From: Verrucomicrobiaceae bacterium UBA1938
GTDB lineage: Bacteria > Verrucomicrobiota > Verrucomicrobiia > Verrucomicrobiales > Verrucomicrobiaceae
NCBI GenBank assembly: GCA_002336895.1
Contig: DDFC01000017.1
Location: forward strand, 15,360-79,359
Direction: 5' to 3'
Length of the DNA stretch: 64,000 nucleotides
A program made the translations under genes and the position numbers. The notes beneath the pieces are model-generated. The model saw only the letters and a list, made by a program, of their open reading frames with translations, did not search any database and was not told the DNA's origin. Below, one piece after another: positions 25,285 through 37,592 of this stretch. The first letter of the stretch is position 1; the number at the start of each line of letters is the position of its first letter.

Positions 25285-26304
25285 ATGAATCTCAAATCTC
25301 TCGCCCAGCATCTTGGCATCTCCGCCAGCACGGTTTCGCGTGTGATGGCGGGGCGGGGGGATGAGTTTCGGATCGCGAAGGAGACGCAGAGGCACATTCT
25401 TGAAGAGGCTGCCGCCATGGGTGTGCGGCCGGATGAACTGGCGCGGAGTCTGAGGCTGCAAAGCACGCGCACGCTGGGGCTGGTGATTCCGGATATTTCC
25501 AACCCCTTCTTTGCCGCGCTGGCGCGTGCGGTGGAGAGACGTGCACGGGCGCTCGGCTATACGGTGCTGCTGGCTGATTCGGAAGAGTCTGCGGAAGTGG
25601 AGGGTGAGTGCATTCGCATACTGCTGGACCGCCGCATCGACGGGCTCATTCTCGCGCCGGTAGGTGGTGATTCCGAGCACCTGAAGGCGCTCATTGCATC
25701 GCGGCTGCCGCTCACGCAGGTGGACCGCGTGCTTGCTTCGCTGAAGACGGCTGCTGTGGTGGCTGACAATTTTGCCGGGGCACGTGAAGCGGTGGCACGG
25801 CTGGTGAAGCTGGGTCACAAGCGCATTGCCTGCCTGCAGGGGCGGGAGGACAGCTCTGTGATTGCGGAGCGGGTGCGCGGCTATCGCGCAGGGTTGAGCG
25901 AGGCGGGGCTGCGGTTTGAGACGAAGTTTCTCGCGGGTGGTGAGCACTCGCTGGCCATTGCACGAGAGCACACGCTGAAGCTGCTGGCCGCGTGGTCGCG
26001 CCCCACGGCGATTCTTGCGCTGAGCAATCAGCTTGCGCTGGGAGCGCTGGAGGCGGTGCGAGAGCGCGGGTTGATGATTCCGGACGATCTTTCGCTCATC
26101 GCCTTTGATGAGCAGCCGTGGGCCTCGCTGCTCTCTCCGCCGCTGACGACGCTGGCGCAGCCGGTGGAGGAGATGGGGACTGAGGCTGTGGACAGTCTGT
26201 GCGCTCAGATCAAGCCCGGCGCCAAGACTTCACGGAAGGCGCTGACGAAGCTGCCGGTGCGGCTGATCGAGCGAGCTTCCATTGGCCCCAAGAAGAAAGA
26301 TTGA
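25285..26304 (+). CDS. LacI-family transcription repressor of the ribose/nucleoside operon
   Basis: A 339-residue LacI-type regulator: the N-terminal HTH is LKSLAQHLGISASTVSRVMAG with hinge helix RPDELARSLRLQSTRTLGLVIPDI, followed by a periplasmic-binding-type domain (VDRVLASLKTAAVVADNFAGAREAV, LIAFDEQPWASLLSPPLTTLAQPVEEMG). The operator at 26321-26338 lies just downstream, in front of the binding-protein gene, so it probably represses the whole operon and responds to ribose or a nucleoside product. The start ATG 25285 begins right at the HTH. Confidence 0.93.
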   Translation: MNLKSLAQHLGISASTVSRVMAGRGDEFRIAKETQRHILEEAAAMGVRPDELARSLRLQSTRTLGLVIPDISNPFFAALARAVERRARALGYTVLLADSEESAEVEGECIRILLDRRIDGLILAPVGGDSEHLKALIASRLPLTQVDRVLASLKTAAVVADNFAGAREAVARLVKLGHKRIACLQGREDSSVIAERVRGYRAGLSEAGLRFETKFLAGGEHSLAIAREHTLKLLAAWSRPTAILALSNQLALGALEAVRERGLMIPDDLSLIAFDEQPWASLLSPPLTTLAQPVEEMGTEAVDSLCAQIKPGAKTSRKALTKLPVRLIERASIGPKKKD

Positions 26305-26320
26305 CCGAAAGGTTTCCTTC

Positions 26321-26338
26321 TGCACAATCGTTTGCGCA
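26321..26338. promoter_or_regulatory. LacI-family operator
   Basis: TGCACAATCGTTTGCGCA is an 18 bp inverted repeat with central CG (14 of 18 positions symmetric), the standard form for LacI/PurR/RbsR sites. It sits 17 bp after the repressor stop and 18 bp before the binding-protein start, where it would block transcription of the sugar operon. Confidence 0.82.
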
Positions 26339-26355
26339 AAACCACCTTTCCAGCC

Positions 26356-27288
26356 ATGAAATGCCTCATTCCGCTCCTGTTTGCCTCCCTGGCGCTGCTT
26401 TCCTGCAAGCCTGCGGGCGGGCCTGCGAACTCCAGCTCAGGCAAGCCGAAGGTGGCGCTGGTGATGAAGTCGCTGGCGAATGAGTTCTTCCAAACGATGG
26501 CGGAAGGCGCGAAGAAGCACCAGGCGGCGCATGCTGGGGACTATGAGCTGGTGGTGAACGGCATCAAGAACGAGACGGATCTGGCGGAGCAGGTTGGGCT
26601 GGTGGACCAAATGGTGTCGCAGGGCGTGCAGGCGATTGTCATCGCCCCGGCGGACTCCAAGGCGCTGGTGACCGTGCTGAAGCGTGCGAAGGCGGCGGGC
26701 GTGCTCATCATTAACATCGACAACAAGCTGGATGCGGACACGCTGAAGCAGGCGGGGCTGAGCATTCCGTTTGTCGGACCGGACAACCGTGCGGGTGCGA
26801 AGGCTGTGGGCGAGGTGCTGGCGAAAAAGCTCAAGGCGGGGGATGAGGTGGCGATCATCGAAGGGGTGACGACGGCCTTCAACGGACAGCAGCGCAAGGC
26901 GGGCTTTGAAGATGCGATGAACGCGGCGGGCATGAAGATCGTGGCAACGCAGAGCGGGCAGTGGGAGATGGAGAAGGCGAATGGCGTGGCGGCGGGCATC
27001 CTGGCGGCAAATCCGAATGTGAAGGCGCTGCTGTGTGCGAATGACAACATGGCTCTGGGGGCTGCGGCAGCGGTGCAGGCGGCGGGCAAGGCGGGGCATG
27101 TGCAGATCATCGGCTTTGACAACATCGCCGCGCTGAAGCCGCTGCTGGCTGACGGGCGTGTGCTGGCCACGTGTGATCAGCATGGGGATCAACTGGCGGT
27201 GTTTGGCATCGAGGCTGCGCTGAAGGTGCTGAAGGACAAGACGGTGCCGGGGGATCAGCAGACGCAGGTGGATGTGATCACGAAGTGA
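26356..27288 (+). CDS. rbsB: Ribose/sugar ABC transporter substrate-binding lipoprotein
   Basis: A 310-residue type I periplasmic binding protein with a lipobox signal (CLIPLLFASLALLSCKPAGG). The RbsB-like core is clear: KVALVMKSLANEFFQTMAEGAKKHQ, DQMVSQGVQAIVIAPADSKALVTVLKRAKAAGVLIINIDNKL, FVGPDNRAGAKAVGEVLAKKL, ALLCANDNMALGAAAAV and QIIGFDNIAALKPLL. It should capture ribose or a related pentose in the periplasm. ATG 26356 places the lipobox correctly. It is the first structural gene behind the LacI operator. Confidence 0.92.
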   Translation: MKCLIPLLFASLALLSCKPAGGPANSSSGKPKVALVMKSLANEFFQTMAEGAKKHQAAHAGDYELVVNGIKNETDLAEQVGLVDQMVSQGVQAIVIAPADSKALVTVLKRAKAAGVLIINIDNKLDADTLKQAGLSIPFVGPDNRAGAKAVGEVLAKKLKAGDEVAIIEGVTTAFNGQQRKAGFEDAMNAAGMKIVATQSGQWEMEKANGVAAGILAANPNVKALLCANDNMALGAAAAVQAAGKAGHVQIIGFDNIAALKPLLADGRVLATCDQHGDQLAVFGIEAALKVLKDKTVPGDQQTQVDVITK

Positions 27289-27308
27289 GACTGCAACGCA
27301 TCGCTTCA

Positions 27309-27656
27309 ATGAACATCACGGACATCGAAATCTATTGCGACGGAGGATCAATTGAGTTCTTCGTCGAGCGGGGCAGTGAAAAGAAAAGAGTTTGGTTGGA
27401 GACGCCCTTCGCCGGAGAGCCTAGGGCGCTGTTGATTGATTCTAAAAAAGTAAACAAAGGAGCTGTCGAGATTGACGTGCTCTGTGCCGATATCGCTGAA
27501 TGGTGGGCGGGGCTTGGCGAAGATGTGCAGAGGCTTGCTGTGGATGGACTTTCGAAGGATGAGACCATTCTGAGTTTGAATGAGACGACGAGAAAAGCTC
27601 TGAGCCTGCGCCGCGTTCGTTTTGTGCAGGACTACATAACTGAGCACTATACTTGA
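27309..27656 (+). CDS. Small protein of unknown function in place of the transporter ATPase
   Basis: A 115-residue acidic, soluble-looking protein (MNITDIEIYCDGGSIEFFVERGSEKKRVWLE start region) without signal peptide or membrane segment. I recognise no family. It lies between the binding protein and the permease, the place where rbsA normally sits, with 20 bp and 11 bp gaps. By eye it is richer in A and T than its neighbours, which hints at a later insertion. It has no Walker motifs, so it is not a remnant of the ATPase. Confidence 0.7.
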   Translation: MNITDIEIYCDGGSIEFFVERGSEKKRVWLETPFAGEPRALLIDSKKVNKGAVEIDVLCADIAEWWAGLGEDVQRLAVDGLSKDETILSLNETTRKALSLRRVRFVQDYITEHYT

Positions 27657-27667
27657 ATTTAGAGCCC

Positions 27668-28591
27668 ATGCGCCGCTTCACCGACTTCTTCATCCTCATG
27701 GCCGTGCTAGCGGCGATGATCGTGCTTTTTGGACTGATGAGGGAGAGCTTTTTCAGCATGGGGACGCTGGGGACGGTGGCGAACCGGATACCGGCGCTGG
27801 CGCTGGTGGCGACGGGAATGACGCTGGTGATGGTGACGGGAGGGATTGATCTTTCGGTGGGTTCACTGCTGGGCTTTTGCGGGGCGGTGGCCGGAGTGTT
27901 GATGGCGGACATGCACTGGGGGCTGGCGCTGGCGACGACCGCCTGCGTGGGTGTGGGGGCTCTGCTGGGGGGCACGACGGGTGCGGTGAGTGTGAAGCTG
28001 CGGCTGCCTTCGTTCATTGTTTCGCTGGGCATGCTGGAGATTGCGCGTGGGCTGGCCTTTCTGACGACGGACTCGCAGACGAAGTACATCGGCGTGGACA
28101 TTGAGGCGCTGGGCGCGCCGTTTGGCGGGCTGGTGATTTCGCCTGCGTTTGTGATCAGCCTGGTGGTTGTAGCGGCGGGGCAGGTGATGCTTTCACAGAT
28201 GGCTCTGGGACGGCATTTGATTGCGATTGGCGCGAACCGTGAGGCGGCGCTGGTTTCGGGGCTTTCGGTGGATCGGCCGCGTATTTTTGCGCATGCGCTG
28301 CTGGGGGCGCTGACGGGGCTGGCGGCGGTCTTCAACTGCTCGCGTCTTGGCTCGGCTGATCCGAATGCGGGCACGGGTTTTGAGCTGAGTGCCATTGCTG
28401 CGGTGGTGGTGGGTGGAACGAGCCTGATGGGAGGACGTGGCTCGGTGATGAAGAGCTTTATGGGTGTGCTGATCATTGCCACGCTGGAGGCCGGGCTGAT
28501 TCAGATCGGAGCTTCCGAGCCGGTGAAGCGTGTGGTTACCGGTGTTGTAATCGTCGTTGCCGTGCTGGCGGACACCTGGAGGAGAAAATGA
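27668..28591 (+). CDS. rbsC: Ribose-type ABC transporter permease
   Basis: A 307-residue membrane protein of the RbsC/AraH family: many hydrophobic helices, the family signature TGMTLVMVTGGIDLSVGSLLGF, and the typical C-terminal region FELSAIAAVVVGGTSLMGGRGSVMKSFMGVL. It forms the channel for the sugar bound by the upstream lipoprotein. No ATPase is encoded in the operon, so a shared or distant RbsA must supply energy. Its stop overlaps the following ATG (ATGA at 28588-28591). Confidence 0.93.
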   Translation: MRRFTDFFILMAVLAAMIVLFGLMRESFFSMGTLGTVANRIPALALVATGMTLVMVTGGIDLSVGSLLGFCGAVAGVLMADMHWGLALATTACVGVGALLGGTTGAVSVKLRLPSFIVSLGMLEIARGLAFLTTDSQTKYIGVDIEALGAPFGGLVISPAFVISLVVVAAGQVMLSQMALGRHLIAIGANREAALVSGLSVDRPRIFAHALLGALTGLAAVFNCSRLGSADPNAGTGFELSAIAAVVVGGTSLMGGRGSVMKSFMGVLIIATLEAGLIQIGASEPVKRVVTGVVIVVAVLADTWRRK

Positions 28592-29601
28592 TCTGCATGA
28601 AACATTTCGTTCTATTACTGCTGCTTGCCGCGCCGGCTTTCGCTGAGAAGCCGCGCATCATCTTTGACACGGACATCACCGGAGATGTGGATGACGTGCT
28701 GGCGCTGACGATGTGCCACACGCTGGCGGATCGCGGCGCGTGCGAGTTTCTCGGGGTGACGATCTCAAAGGACAATCCGCTCACGGCGAGTTTTGTGGAT
28801 GCTCAGAACACGTTTTATGGAAGGCCCGATTTGCCGATTGGTGTCACGCGTGATCCGACGGCGCAGAAGCGTGAGAGCAAGTATCTGAAGCTGGCGGATT
28901 CACCGGACTATCCGCATGATTTGAAAAGAAATGAGGATGCACGCGAGGCGGTGGATCTGCTGCGTGAACTGCTGGCGAAGCAGCCGGACGGGAGTGTTTC
29001 GATCATCAGCGTGGGCATTGCCTCGAACATGGCGAACTTGCTCAAATCGAAGGGCGATGCGCATTCGCCACTCGACGGGCCTGCGCTGATTCGCAAGAAG
29101 GTGAAGATGCTGTCCATCATGGCGGGTGCCTTCGCCTTCTGCAATCATACCAACTACCACCTGGAGGCGAATGTGATCAATGGCATCGGCTTCATGCAGA
29201 CGGTGGCGAATGAGTGGCCTGATGAGGTTCCGGTGTACTGGAGCGGGTATGAGATTGGCGAGGCTCTGCCGTTTCCAAGCGATTCAATTGCACAAGATCT
29301 TGGCTACATTCCGCATCACATCGTGAAGGAGGCCTACCTGCTGCACAGCGGGCCTCTGCATCGCCGCCCGTGCTGGGACGAAAGCAGTGTACTTCAGGCG
29401 GTGTTTCCTGAGCGTGGATTTTTCGGCATCTCTGCTGCGGGTCGTGTGAAAGTGGGCGATGATGGTTTTACGCGAGTTGTGACGCCGGGCCCATCTGCGA
29501 AGGTGGCCCGACGTGACCATATTCTCACCCTGACCTCAGTGCAGAAGGCACGCATGCTGGAGGCCATCGTACAAACCACTGTGCAACCACCCAAGAAATG
29601 A
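28588..29601 (+). CDS. Secreted nucleoside hydrolase (copy 1)
   Basis: A 337-residue inosine-uridine-preferring nucleoside hydrolase-like protein with a signal peptide (KHFVLLLLLAAPAFA). The calcium-binding Asp cluster is present as FDTDITGDVDDVLAL. The VSIISVGIASNMANLL and MAGAFAF segments fit the fold. The enzyme would split ribonucleosides outside the cytoplasm into base and ribose. It begins by an ATGA overlap with the permease (an in-frame ATG at 28597 is possible) and is followed by a paralogue with an ATGA overlap at 29598. Confidence 0.9.
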   Translation: MICMKHFVLLLLLAAPAFAEKPRIIFDTDITGDVDDVLALTMCHTLADRGACEFLGVTISKDNPLTASFVDAQNTFYGRPDLPIGVTRDPTAQKRESKYLKLADSPDYPHDLKRNEDAREAVDLLRELLAKQPDGSVSIISVGIASNMANLLKSKGDAHSPLDGPALIRKKVKMLSIMAGAFAFCNHTNYHLEANVINGIGFMQTVANEWPDEVPVYWSGYEIGEALPFPSDSIAQDLGYIPHHIVKEAYLLHSGPLHRRPCWDESSVLQAVFPERGFFGISAAGRVKVGDDGFTRVVTPGPSAKVARRDHILTLTSVQKARMLEAIVQTTVQPPKK

Positions 29602-30593
29602 AAAAGCTCGTTACACTCCTCTGCTGTGCGCTCTGCGGCCTGTCCCAGGCGGTGCCGGTGAAGCTCATCTTTGACACCGACATGGGCAACGATGTCGATG
29701 ACCTGATGGCGCTGGCGATGATCCACAACCTGCAAAAACGCGGCGCGTGCGAGCTGCTGGCGGTGACGATCACGAAGGACCACCCGCAGGCGGCAGCTTT
29801 TGTGGATGCGGTGAACACGCTCTACGGCTACCCGGACATTCCCATCGGCGTGGTGCGCGATGGCGCGGCGAAGGAGGCGGGGAAGTTTAACCTGCTGGCC
29901 GATGAGAAGAATGCAGATGGGAGCCTTCGCTACCCGCATGATCTCAAGAGCGGGGCGGATGCGCCGGAGGCGGTTGGCTTGATCAAGGACATCCTGACGA
30001 AGCAGCCGGATGGCAGCGTGGTCATTGCGCAGGTGGGCTTTTTCACCAATCTGTCGCGACTGCTGGATTCGCCGGGCGGGAAGGAATTGATCGCGAAGAA
30101 GGTGAAGTTTCTGAGCATCATGGCGGGCGCGTTTCAGACGGTGCAGTGGGACACGCGGCATCTGGAGTACAACGTGAAGCTGGATGTGCCTGCTGCGCAG
30201 AAGCTCGCCAAGGAGTGGCCCACGCCAGTGGTGTGGAGCGGCTATGAGATCGGAGTGGCGGCGGCGTTTCCGCATGTGGTGATCGAGCAGGATCTGGACT
30301 ATCTCCCGCATCATCCGCTGAAGGAGGCTTATTATCTTTACAATCCACCACCGCATGACCGCCCGACATGGGACCCCACGTCTGTCCTGTATGCGGTGCT
30401 GCCGGAGCGCGGCTACTTTGATCTCTCGCCGCCGGGGAATGTGGTGGTGGAAAACGATTCGGCCACGCTGTTTCGCAAAAGCAAAGATGGCAAAGGACGG
30501 CATCGCTTTCTGGTGATGAGTCCGGAGCAGACCGCTCGTGTGCGCGAGGCTATTGTGCAGCTCAGCGTGGAACCACCACCCGCCAAGAAGTGA
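29598..30593 (+). CDS. Secreted nucleoside hydrolase (copy 2)
   Basis: A 331-residue paralogue of the preceding protein, with signal peptide (KKLVTLLCCALCGLSQA) and the Asp cluster FDTDMGNDVDDLMAL. The two share PxGVxRD, YPHDLK and SGYEIG blocks and the C-terminal region, so they arose by tandem duplication, but they have diverged clearly and may prefer different bases. The gene is joined by an ATGA overlap to copy 1 and by TGATG to the ribokinase gene. Confidence 0.9.
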   Translation: MKKLVTLLCCALCGLSQAVPVKLIFDTDMGNDVDDLMALAMIHNLQKRGACELLAVTITKDHPQAAAFVDAVNTLYGYPDIPIGVVRDGAAKEAGKFNLLADEKNADGSLRYPHDLKSGADAPEAVGLIKDILTKQPDGSVVIAQVGFFTNLSRLLDSPGGKELIAKKVKFLSIMAGAFQTVQWDTRHLEYNVKLDVPAAQKLAKEWPTPVVWSGYEIGVAAAFPHVVIEQDLDYLPHHPLKEAYYLYNPPPHDRPTWDPTSVLYAVLPERGYFDLSPPGNVVVENDSATLFRKSKDGKGRHRFLVMSPEQTARVREAIVQLSVEPPPAKK

Positions 30594-31474
30594 TGTCCAA
30601 GCTGCGCCCAAGGATTGTCGTCGTCGGCTCGCTGAACGTGGATCACACGCTGCGTGTGCCGCACATTCCCGCGGCGGGGGAGACGCTCGCGGCGAGCGGT
30701 ATGCTGACGTGCTTTGGCGGCAAGGGGGCGAACCAGGCGGTGGCTGCGGCGCGTGCCGGTGGCGCGGTGAGCATGATTGGCTGCGTGGGGGAGGATGATT
30801 TTGGCACGCGATATATTGAGGAACTGAAGAGGGAGGGCATTGATACGGCGGGCGTTTTGCGTGCGGCAATTCCCACGGGCTCGGCCTTCATCGCGGTGGA
30901 TGATCGTGGGGAGAATTCGATCATTGTGAATGCGGGAGCGAATCATGCGATCACGGAGGAGGACATTGAGAAGCATGCTGGGCTGATTCGTGGGGCGGAT
31001 GCGCTGCTGCTGCAGTTGGAATGTCCGCTGGCGGTGGTGCGGAGGGCGGCGGAGATCGCGCGTGAGGCGGGTGTGCGGGTGGTGTTGAATCCTTCGCCTC
31101 TGAGTGCTGAGTATTTGGCAGCGAGGTTCGAGGTGGATGTGTTGATCGTGAATGAGGGTGAGGCGGAGCAGATTGCGCCGAATCGAAATTTACGTGAGGC
31201 GAAGTGCAGGCATTTGATCATCACGCGTGGTGCTGAGAGCACGCTGAGTGTTACAGAGGAGGGCGTGACGGAGATCATGCCGCCGAAGGTGACGCCGGTG
31301 GACACGGTGGGCGCGGGGGATACGTTTGCGGGAGCGTTTGCAGTGGCGAGTGGTGAGGGAAGGGGAGATGCGATTCGTTTTGCGAATGCGGCGGGTGCGC
31401 TGGCGACGCTAAAGGCGGGGGCGCAGCCTGCGATCCCGACGAGGGAGGAGATTGAGGCGTTTGTGCGGGGATGA
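30593..31474 (+). CDS. rbsK: Ribokinase
   Basis: A 293-residue PfkB-family sugar kinase. Ribokinase signatures are VVVGSLNVDHTLRVPHIPAAGETLAA, FGGKGANQAVAAARAGG and the catalytic VDTVGAGDTFAGAFAVASG. It phosphorylates ribose to ribose-5-phosphate in the cytoplasm and completes the pathway: secreted nucleoside hydrolases release ribose, the binding protein and permease import it, and this kinase traps it. The ATG at 30593 overlaps the preceding TGA (TGATG). Confidence 0.95.
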   Translation: MSKLRPRIVVVGSLNVDHTLRVPHIPAAGETLAASGMLTCFGGKGANQAVAAARAGGAVSMIGCVGEDDFGTRYIEELKREGIDTAGVLRAAIPTGSAFIAVDDRGENSIIVNAGANHAITEEDIEKHAGLIRGADALLLQLECPLAVVRRAAEIAREAGVRVVLNPSPLSAEYLAARFEVDVLIVNEGEAEQIAPNRNLREAKCRHLIITRGAESTLSVTEEGVTEIMPPKVTPVDTVGAGDTFAGAFAVASGEGRGDAIRFANAAGALATLKAGAQPAIPTREEIEAFVRG

Positions 31475-31572
31475 ATGTCTTCGCGGCGGGCGTGTGACGG
31501 GACTCGTTGCGGACGCTGCTGGTGAGCGCGGCGTGTGGCGGAGTGCCGGGTTTGCTTCCTGGATTGGACTGG

Positions 31573-31641
31573 CCTGGGTACCAGGGTAGCCTCGCCGAGG
31601 CTCGGCAACCCTTCGCTATGGTATGCAACCCCGTTGGGGTT
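31573..31641. repeat. REP-like element with three small palindromes
   Basis: The 280 bp gap between rbsK and the next operon holds CCTGGGTACCAGG (31573-31585), GCCTCGCCGAGGC (31589-31601) and AACCCCGTTGGGGTT (31627-31641), each able to form a hairpin. Arrays like this are typical of dispersed REP/BIME-type sequences. It lies between convergent genes and may also act as a terminator, though no T-run follows. The rest of 31475-31753 shows no gene. Confidence 0.6.
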
Positions 31642-31753
31642 GAAGAAGTCTGACATTTTCGATTATCTTGTGGCAGGAATGAAGCGAGCGGCCTGCGGAA
31701 AGCGGTAGCTGCGCTCATTCTTCGCTGCGCGACCGCAGTCCAAATGGGGAGCC

Positions 31754-33225
31754 TCACGCCAGCATCTGCCTGATCACGTGGCCTTCGACGTTGGTGAGGC
31801 GGCGCTGGACGCCGTTGTGTTCGAAGGTGAGGCGTTCGTGGTCGAGGCCGAGGAGGTGGAGGATGGTGGCGTTGAAGTCGTAGAGGGGGTGGATGTCCTT
31901 CACGGCTTTCTGGCCGAGTTCGTCCGTTTCGCCGCAGCTAACGCCTGGCTTGATGCCTGCGCCGGTCATCCAGCAGGTGAAGCCGTCGGGGTTGTGGTCG
32001 CGGCCTTTGGCTCCTTTTTGGAAGAAGGGCATGCGGCCAAATTCGGTGCACCAGACGACGAGGGTGTCGTCGAGGAGGCCGCGTGATTTGAGATCGCGAA
32101 TGAGCGCGGCGGCGGGCTGGTCGAGGATGGGGGCGTGGACGTCGTACTGCTCCTTGAGAGCATTGTGGCCATCCCAGTTGAGCTTGCCGCCGCTGGCGTA
32201 GGCACCGTTGAAGAGCTGCACGAAGCGCACGCCTTTTTCGATGAGACGGCGCGCGAGGATGCAGTTTTTGGCGAAGGCGGCTTTGTCGGCGTTTTGAGTG
32301 TCGTCGGCTCCGTAGAGTTTCAGAATGTGTGCGGGTTCGGTGCTGAGATCGCTGATCTCCGGCACGCTGAGCTGCATTCGAGCGGCGAGCTCGTAGCTGG
32401 CGATGCGAGCGGCGAGTTTGCCATCGCCGGGGTGGGAGGCGAGGTGGCGGGCATTCATGCGCTGGAGGAGCGAGCGTGCGGCTTGGTCGGAGGCCGGGGA
32501 GATGCCTGGGGCGGCGAGATGGCGCACGGGGGCCTTGGAACTCATGGTGGTGCCTTGAAAGGCTGCGGGGAGGAAGCCGGGGCCCCAGTTGTTGGCACCG
32601 TTTTGCGGCACGCCGCGAGGATCGGGGATGGCGACGTAGGAGGGGAGGTCCTGGTTCTCGCTGCCGAGGGCGTAGGTGGTCCAGGCACCGAGGGAGGGGA
32701 AGCCGTCGAGATTGAAGCCGGTGGAGAGGAAGTTTTCGGCGGGGCCGTGGGTGTTGGACTTGCTGGTGAGCGAGTGGACGAAGGCGAAGTCATCGGTGAG
32801 CTCCGCGAGATGCGGGATCATGTCGCTGACCCACTTGCCAGTCTGGCCGCGCTGGCGAAAGGCGTACTGTGGGCGGGCGAGATTGCCTGCTGGTCCCTGG
32901 AAGGTGACAGCGGGGCCACCGGGCAGGGGCTTGTCGTCCCACTTGATGAGCTCGGGTTTGTAGTCCCACGTTTCAAGCTGGCTGACCGCTCCTGCGCAGA
33001 AGATGACCACCACGTTTTTGGCCTTCGCAGGGAAATGCGGCTGGCGTGGGGCGTAGGGGCGTGCGGGGTCGATGATGGGGCCGTTTGCCTGAGCTGCGAT
33101 CAGGCCATCGAGGCCGAGGAGATTGGTCAGCGCGATGGAGCCGAGAGCTGTGGCGCTGCTGGAAAGAAAGCGGCGGCGGTCGAGCAGGGTGTGGCCAGCG
33201 GGGGAGAGGTGTTCGGCGTGGGGAC

Positions 33226-33229
<4 letters not shown>
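31754..33229 (-). CDS. DUF1501 protein with Tat signal
   Basis: A 491-residue DUF1501 (sulfatase-like, alkaline-phosphatase-fold) protein. The Tat-like signal is DRRRFLSSSATALGSIALTNLLG. Family blocks: NVVVIFCAGAVSQLETWDYKPEL, LSTGFNLDGFPSLGAWTTYALG, KGVRFVQLFNG, LLDDTLVVWCTEFGRMPFFQ, GRDHNPDGFTCWMTGAGIKPG. These proteins occur with PSD1-type (DUF1549/DUF1553) cytochromes in planctomycetes and Verrucomicrobia, presumably for breakdown of complex (often sulfated) polysaccharides; no reaction has been proven. Its ATG overlaps the stop of the PSD1-type gene (ATGA), and it is the last of the four-gene sigma operon. Confidence 0.93.
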
Positions 33230-36125
<2,896 letters not shown>

Positions 36126-36126
<1 letters not shown>

Positions 36127-37592
36127 CAGCGGTAGGGATTGCCGGCGGCGTGGAGGGCGTGGATTTCGGCGTCTGACATGGCGCGGCCCAGCAGGAGGAG
36201 CTCGTCCACGCGGCCGCTGAGCTTGCGGTCCTGCTGGTTCCAGTTGCCGATCTGCGCGGGGCCCAGGCGTGCGGGATGCGCGAGCTGCAGGTGCGTCTCG
36301 CTGTCGAACTGGCCGTTGAGGTAAAAGCGTGCCGTGCCCAGCGTGGAGTCATACACGGCGGCGAGATGCACCCAGCGACCTTGCTCCGGCAGCACGGGCG
36401 TGCGGGAGTCGGGGTGGCCCTGGCGCTCGATGGAGCCGGGGGCGAGCACATTGCCGATGAGGGCGAGGCGCATGGTGGTGTCGCGGTTGATGATCCAGTG
36501 CACCTGGCCGGGATTGTTGCCGCTCCAGCCATCCGTATGTAGCAGGGACTGGTAGGGCGCGCCGAGGCGGTCGATGCGCACCCAGGCGGCGAGTGTGAGC
36601 TGCGGCCAGTCGCGGCCCCCGCCGACATCGAGCTTCAAGTGGTCGCCCACATTCACAAACTCCGGTGCGTGAGATCCCGGCCAGCGGCCCTGCACCATGC
36701 GGTACACGCCGGGCAGGGGCTCGGCGGATTCAAAGTCCAGCAATGCGATGAGGGCGGGATCTTTGCGCAAAGAAGCGAGCGCGGTTTCGGCCTGAGCACG
36801 CTGACCTGCGGCGAGTCCGGCGGTGAGGCCGGGCATTTCATCCGGCAGGATGAAGGCGGAGGAGCGCAGCTCGCGTGCGGTGCTGGCGCCCTGCTCAAAG
36901 GTCACGGCATCGCCACCGCGCAGGCTTTGATTGGCCCGCGCGCCGGAGGCCTTGGTGATGACCTCTCCCTGGAAGACGTGGACTTCTGCGGAGCCGCTGG
37001 AGGGGACATCGACTCCGAAGCGGGTGCCCAGATCCACGGCATCGCCGGTGGGGGTGATGACGGTGAAGCCCTTGGCTGAAGGTGGCACATCTGCGGCAAG
37101 GCGGCCATGCTTCATGTGCAGGCGCTGCGCGGACTCAAAGCGGAACTCCGCCGGGGCTTCGATGGCGATGCGTGCGCCGCGTGCGGTGATGAGGGAGACG
37201 CTGCCAGCATCAATGTGATAGGATTCGCCGCGCAGGCTTGCGCCATCTGCCAGCTCCACCACGCCGGCGGCTTTTCCCACGGTGGCATAGGCGCGGTGGG
37301 TGTCCTGCCAGAGCCAGGCGGCAAGCAGCAGGGAGATGCAGGCGGCTGCGGCGGCGATCCAGCGTGGTGAATGTGTGAGCCAGCGCGTTTGCTTTTGCGG
37401 CCTCACCGTTATCTCTTCCGGCACCCACCCCGCAGCCAGTGAGGCGAGGGCGGAGTCCACATTGAGCAGTTCGGCAAACTCCCGCCGTGACTCCGCATCT
37501 GCCAGCAGCAGGGCATTGAGCTGCTGCATCTGCGGCGGTGTGATGGAGCCTTCGAGATAGGCCTCGGTGAGAAGTATCAGCTCAGCCCTCAT
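36126..37592 (-). CDS. FecR-like anti-sigma/LamG-domain membrane protein (module 2)
   Basis: A 488-residue protein built like module 1: an anti-sigma-like N-terminus (MRAELILLTEAYLEGSITPPQMQQLNALLLADAES), one membrane helix (WIAAAAACISLLLAAWLWQ), a FecR-type region (DAVDLGTRFGVDVPSSGSAEVHVFQGEV) and a C-terminal LamG domain (QLTLAAWVRIDRLGAPYQSLLHTDGW, KLSGRVDELLLLGRAMSDAEI). It should couple a surface ligand to the adjacent sigma factor. It overlaps the sigma gene (ATGA, 37589-37592) and the PSD1-type gene (TGATG). Confidence 0.88.

Noticed and set aside
27309..27656. Small gene as a remnant of rbsA
   Set aside because: No Walker A, signature or Walker B motif, and the frame is intact with its own start and stop.
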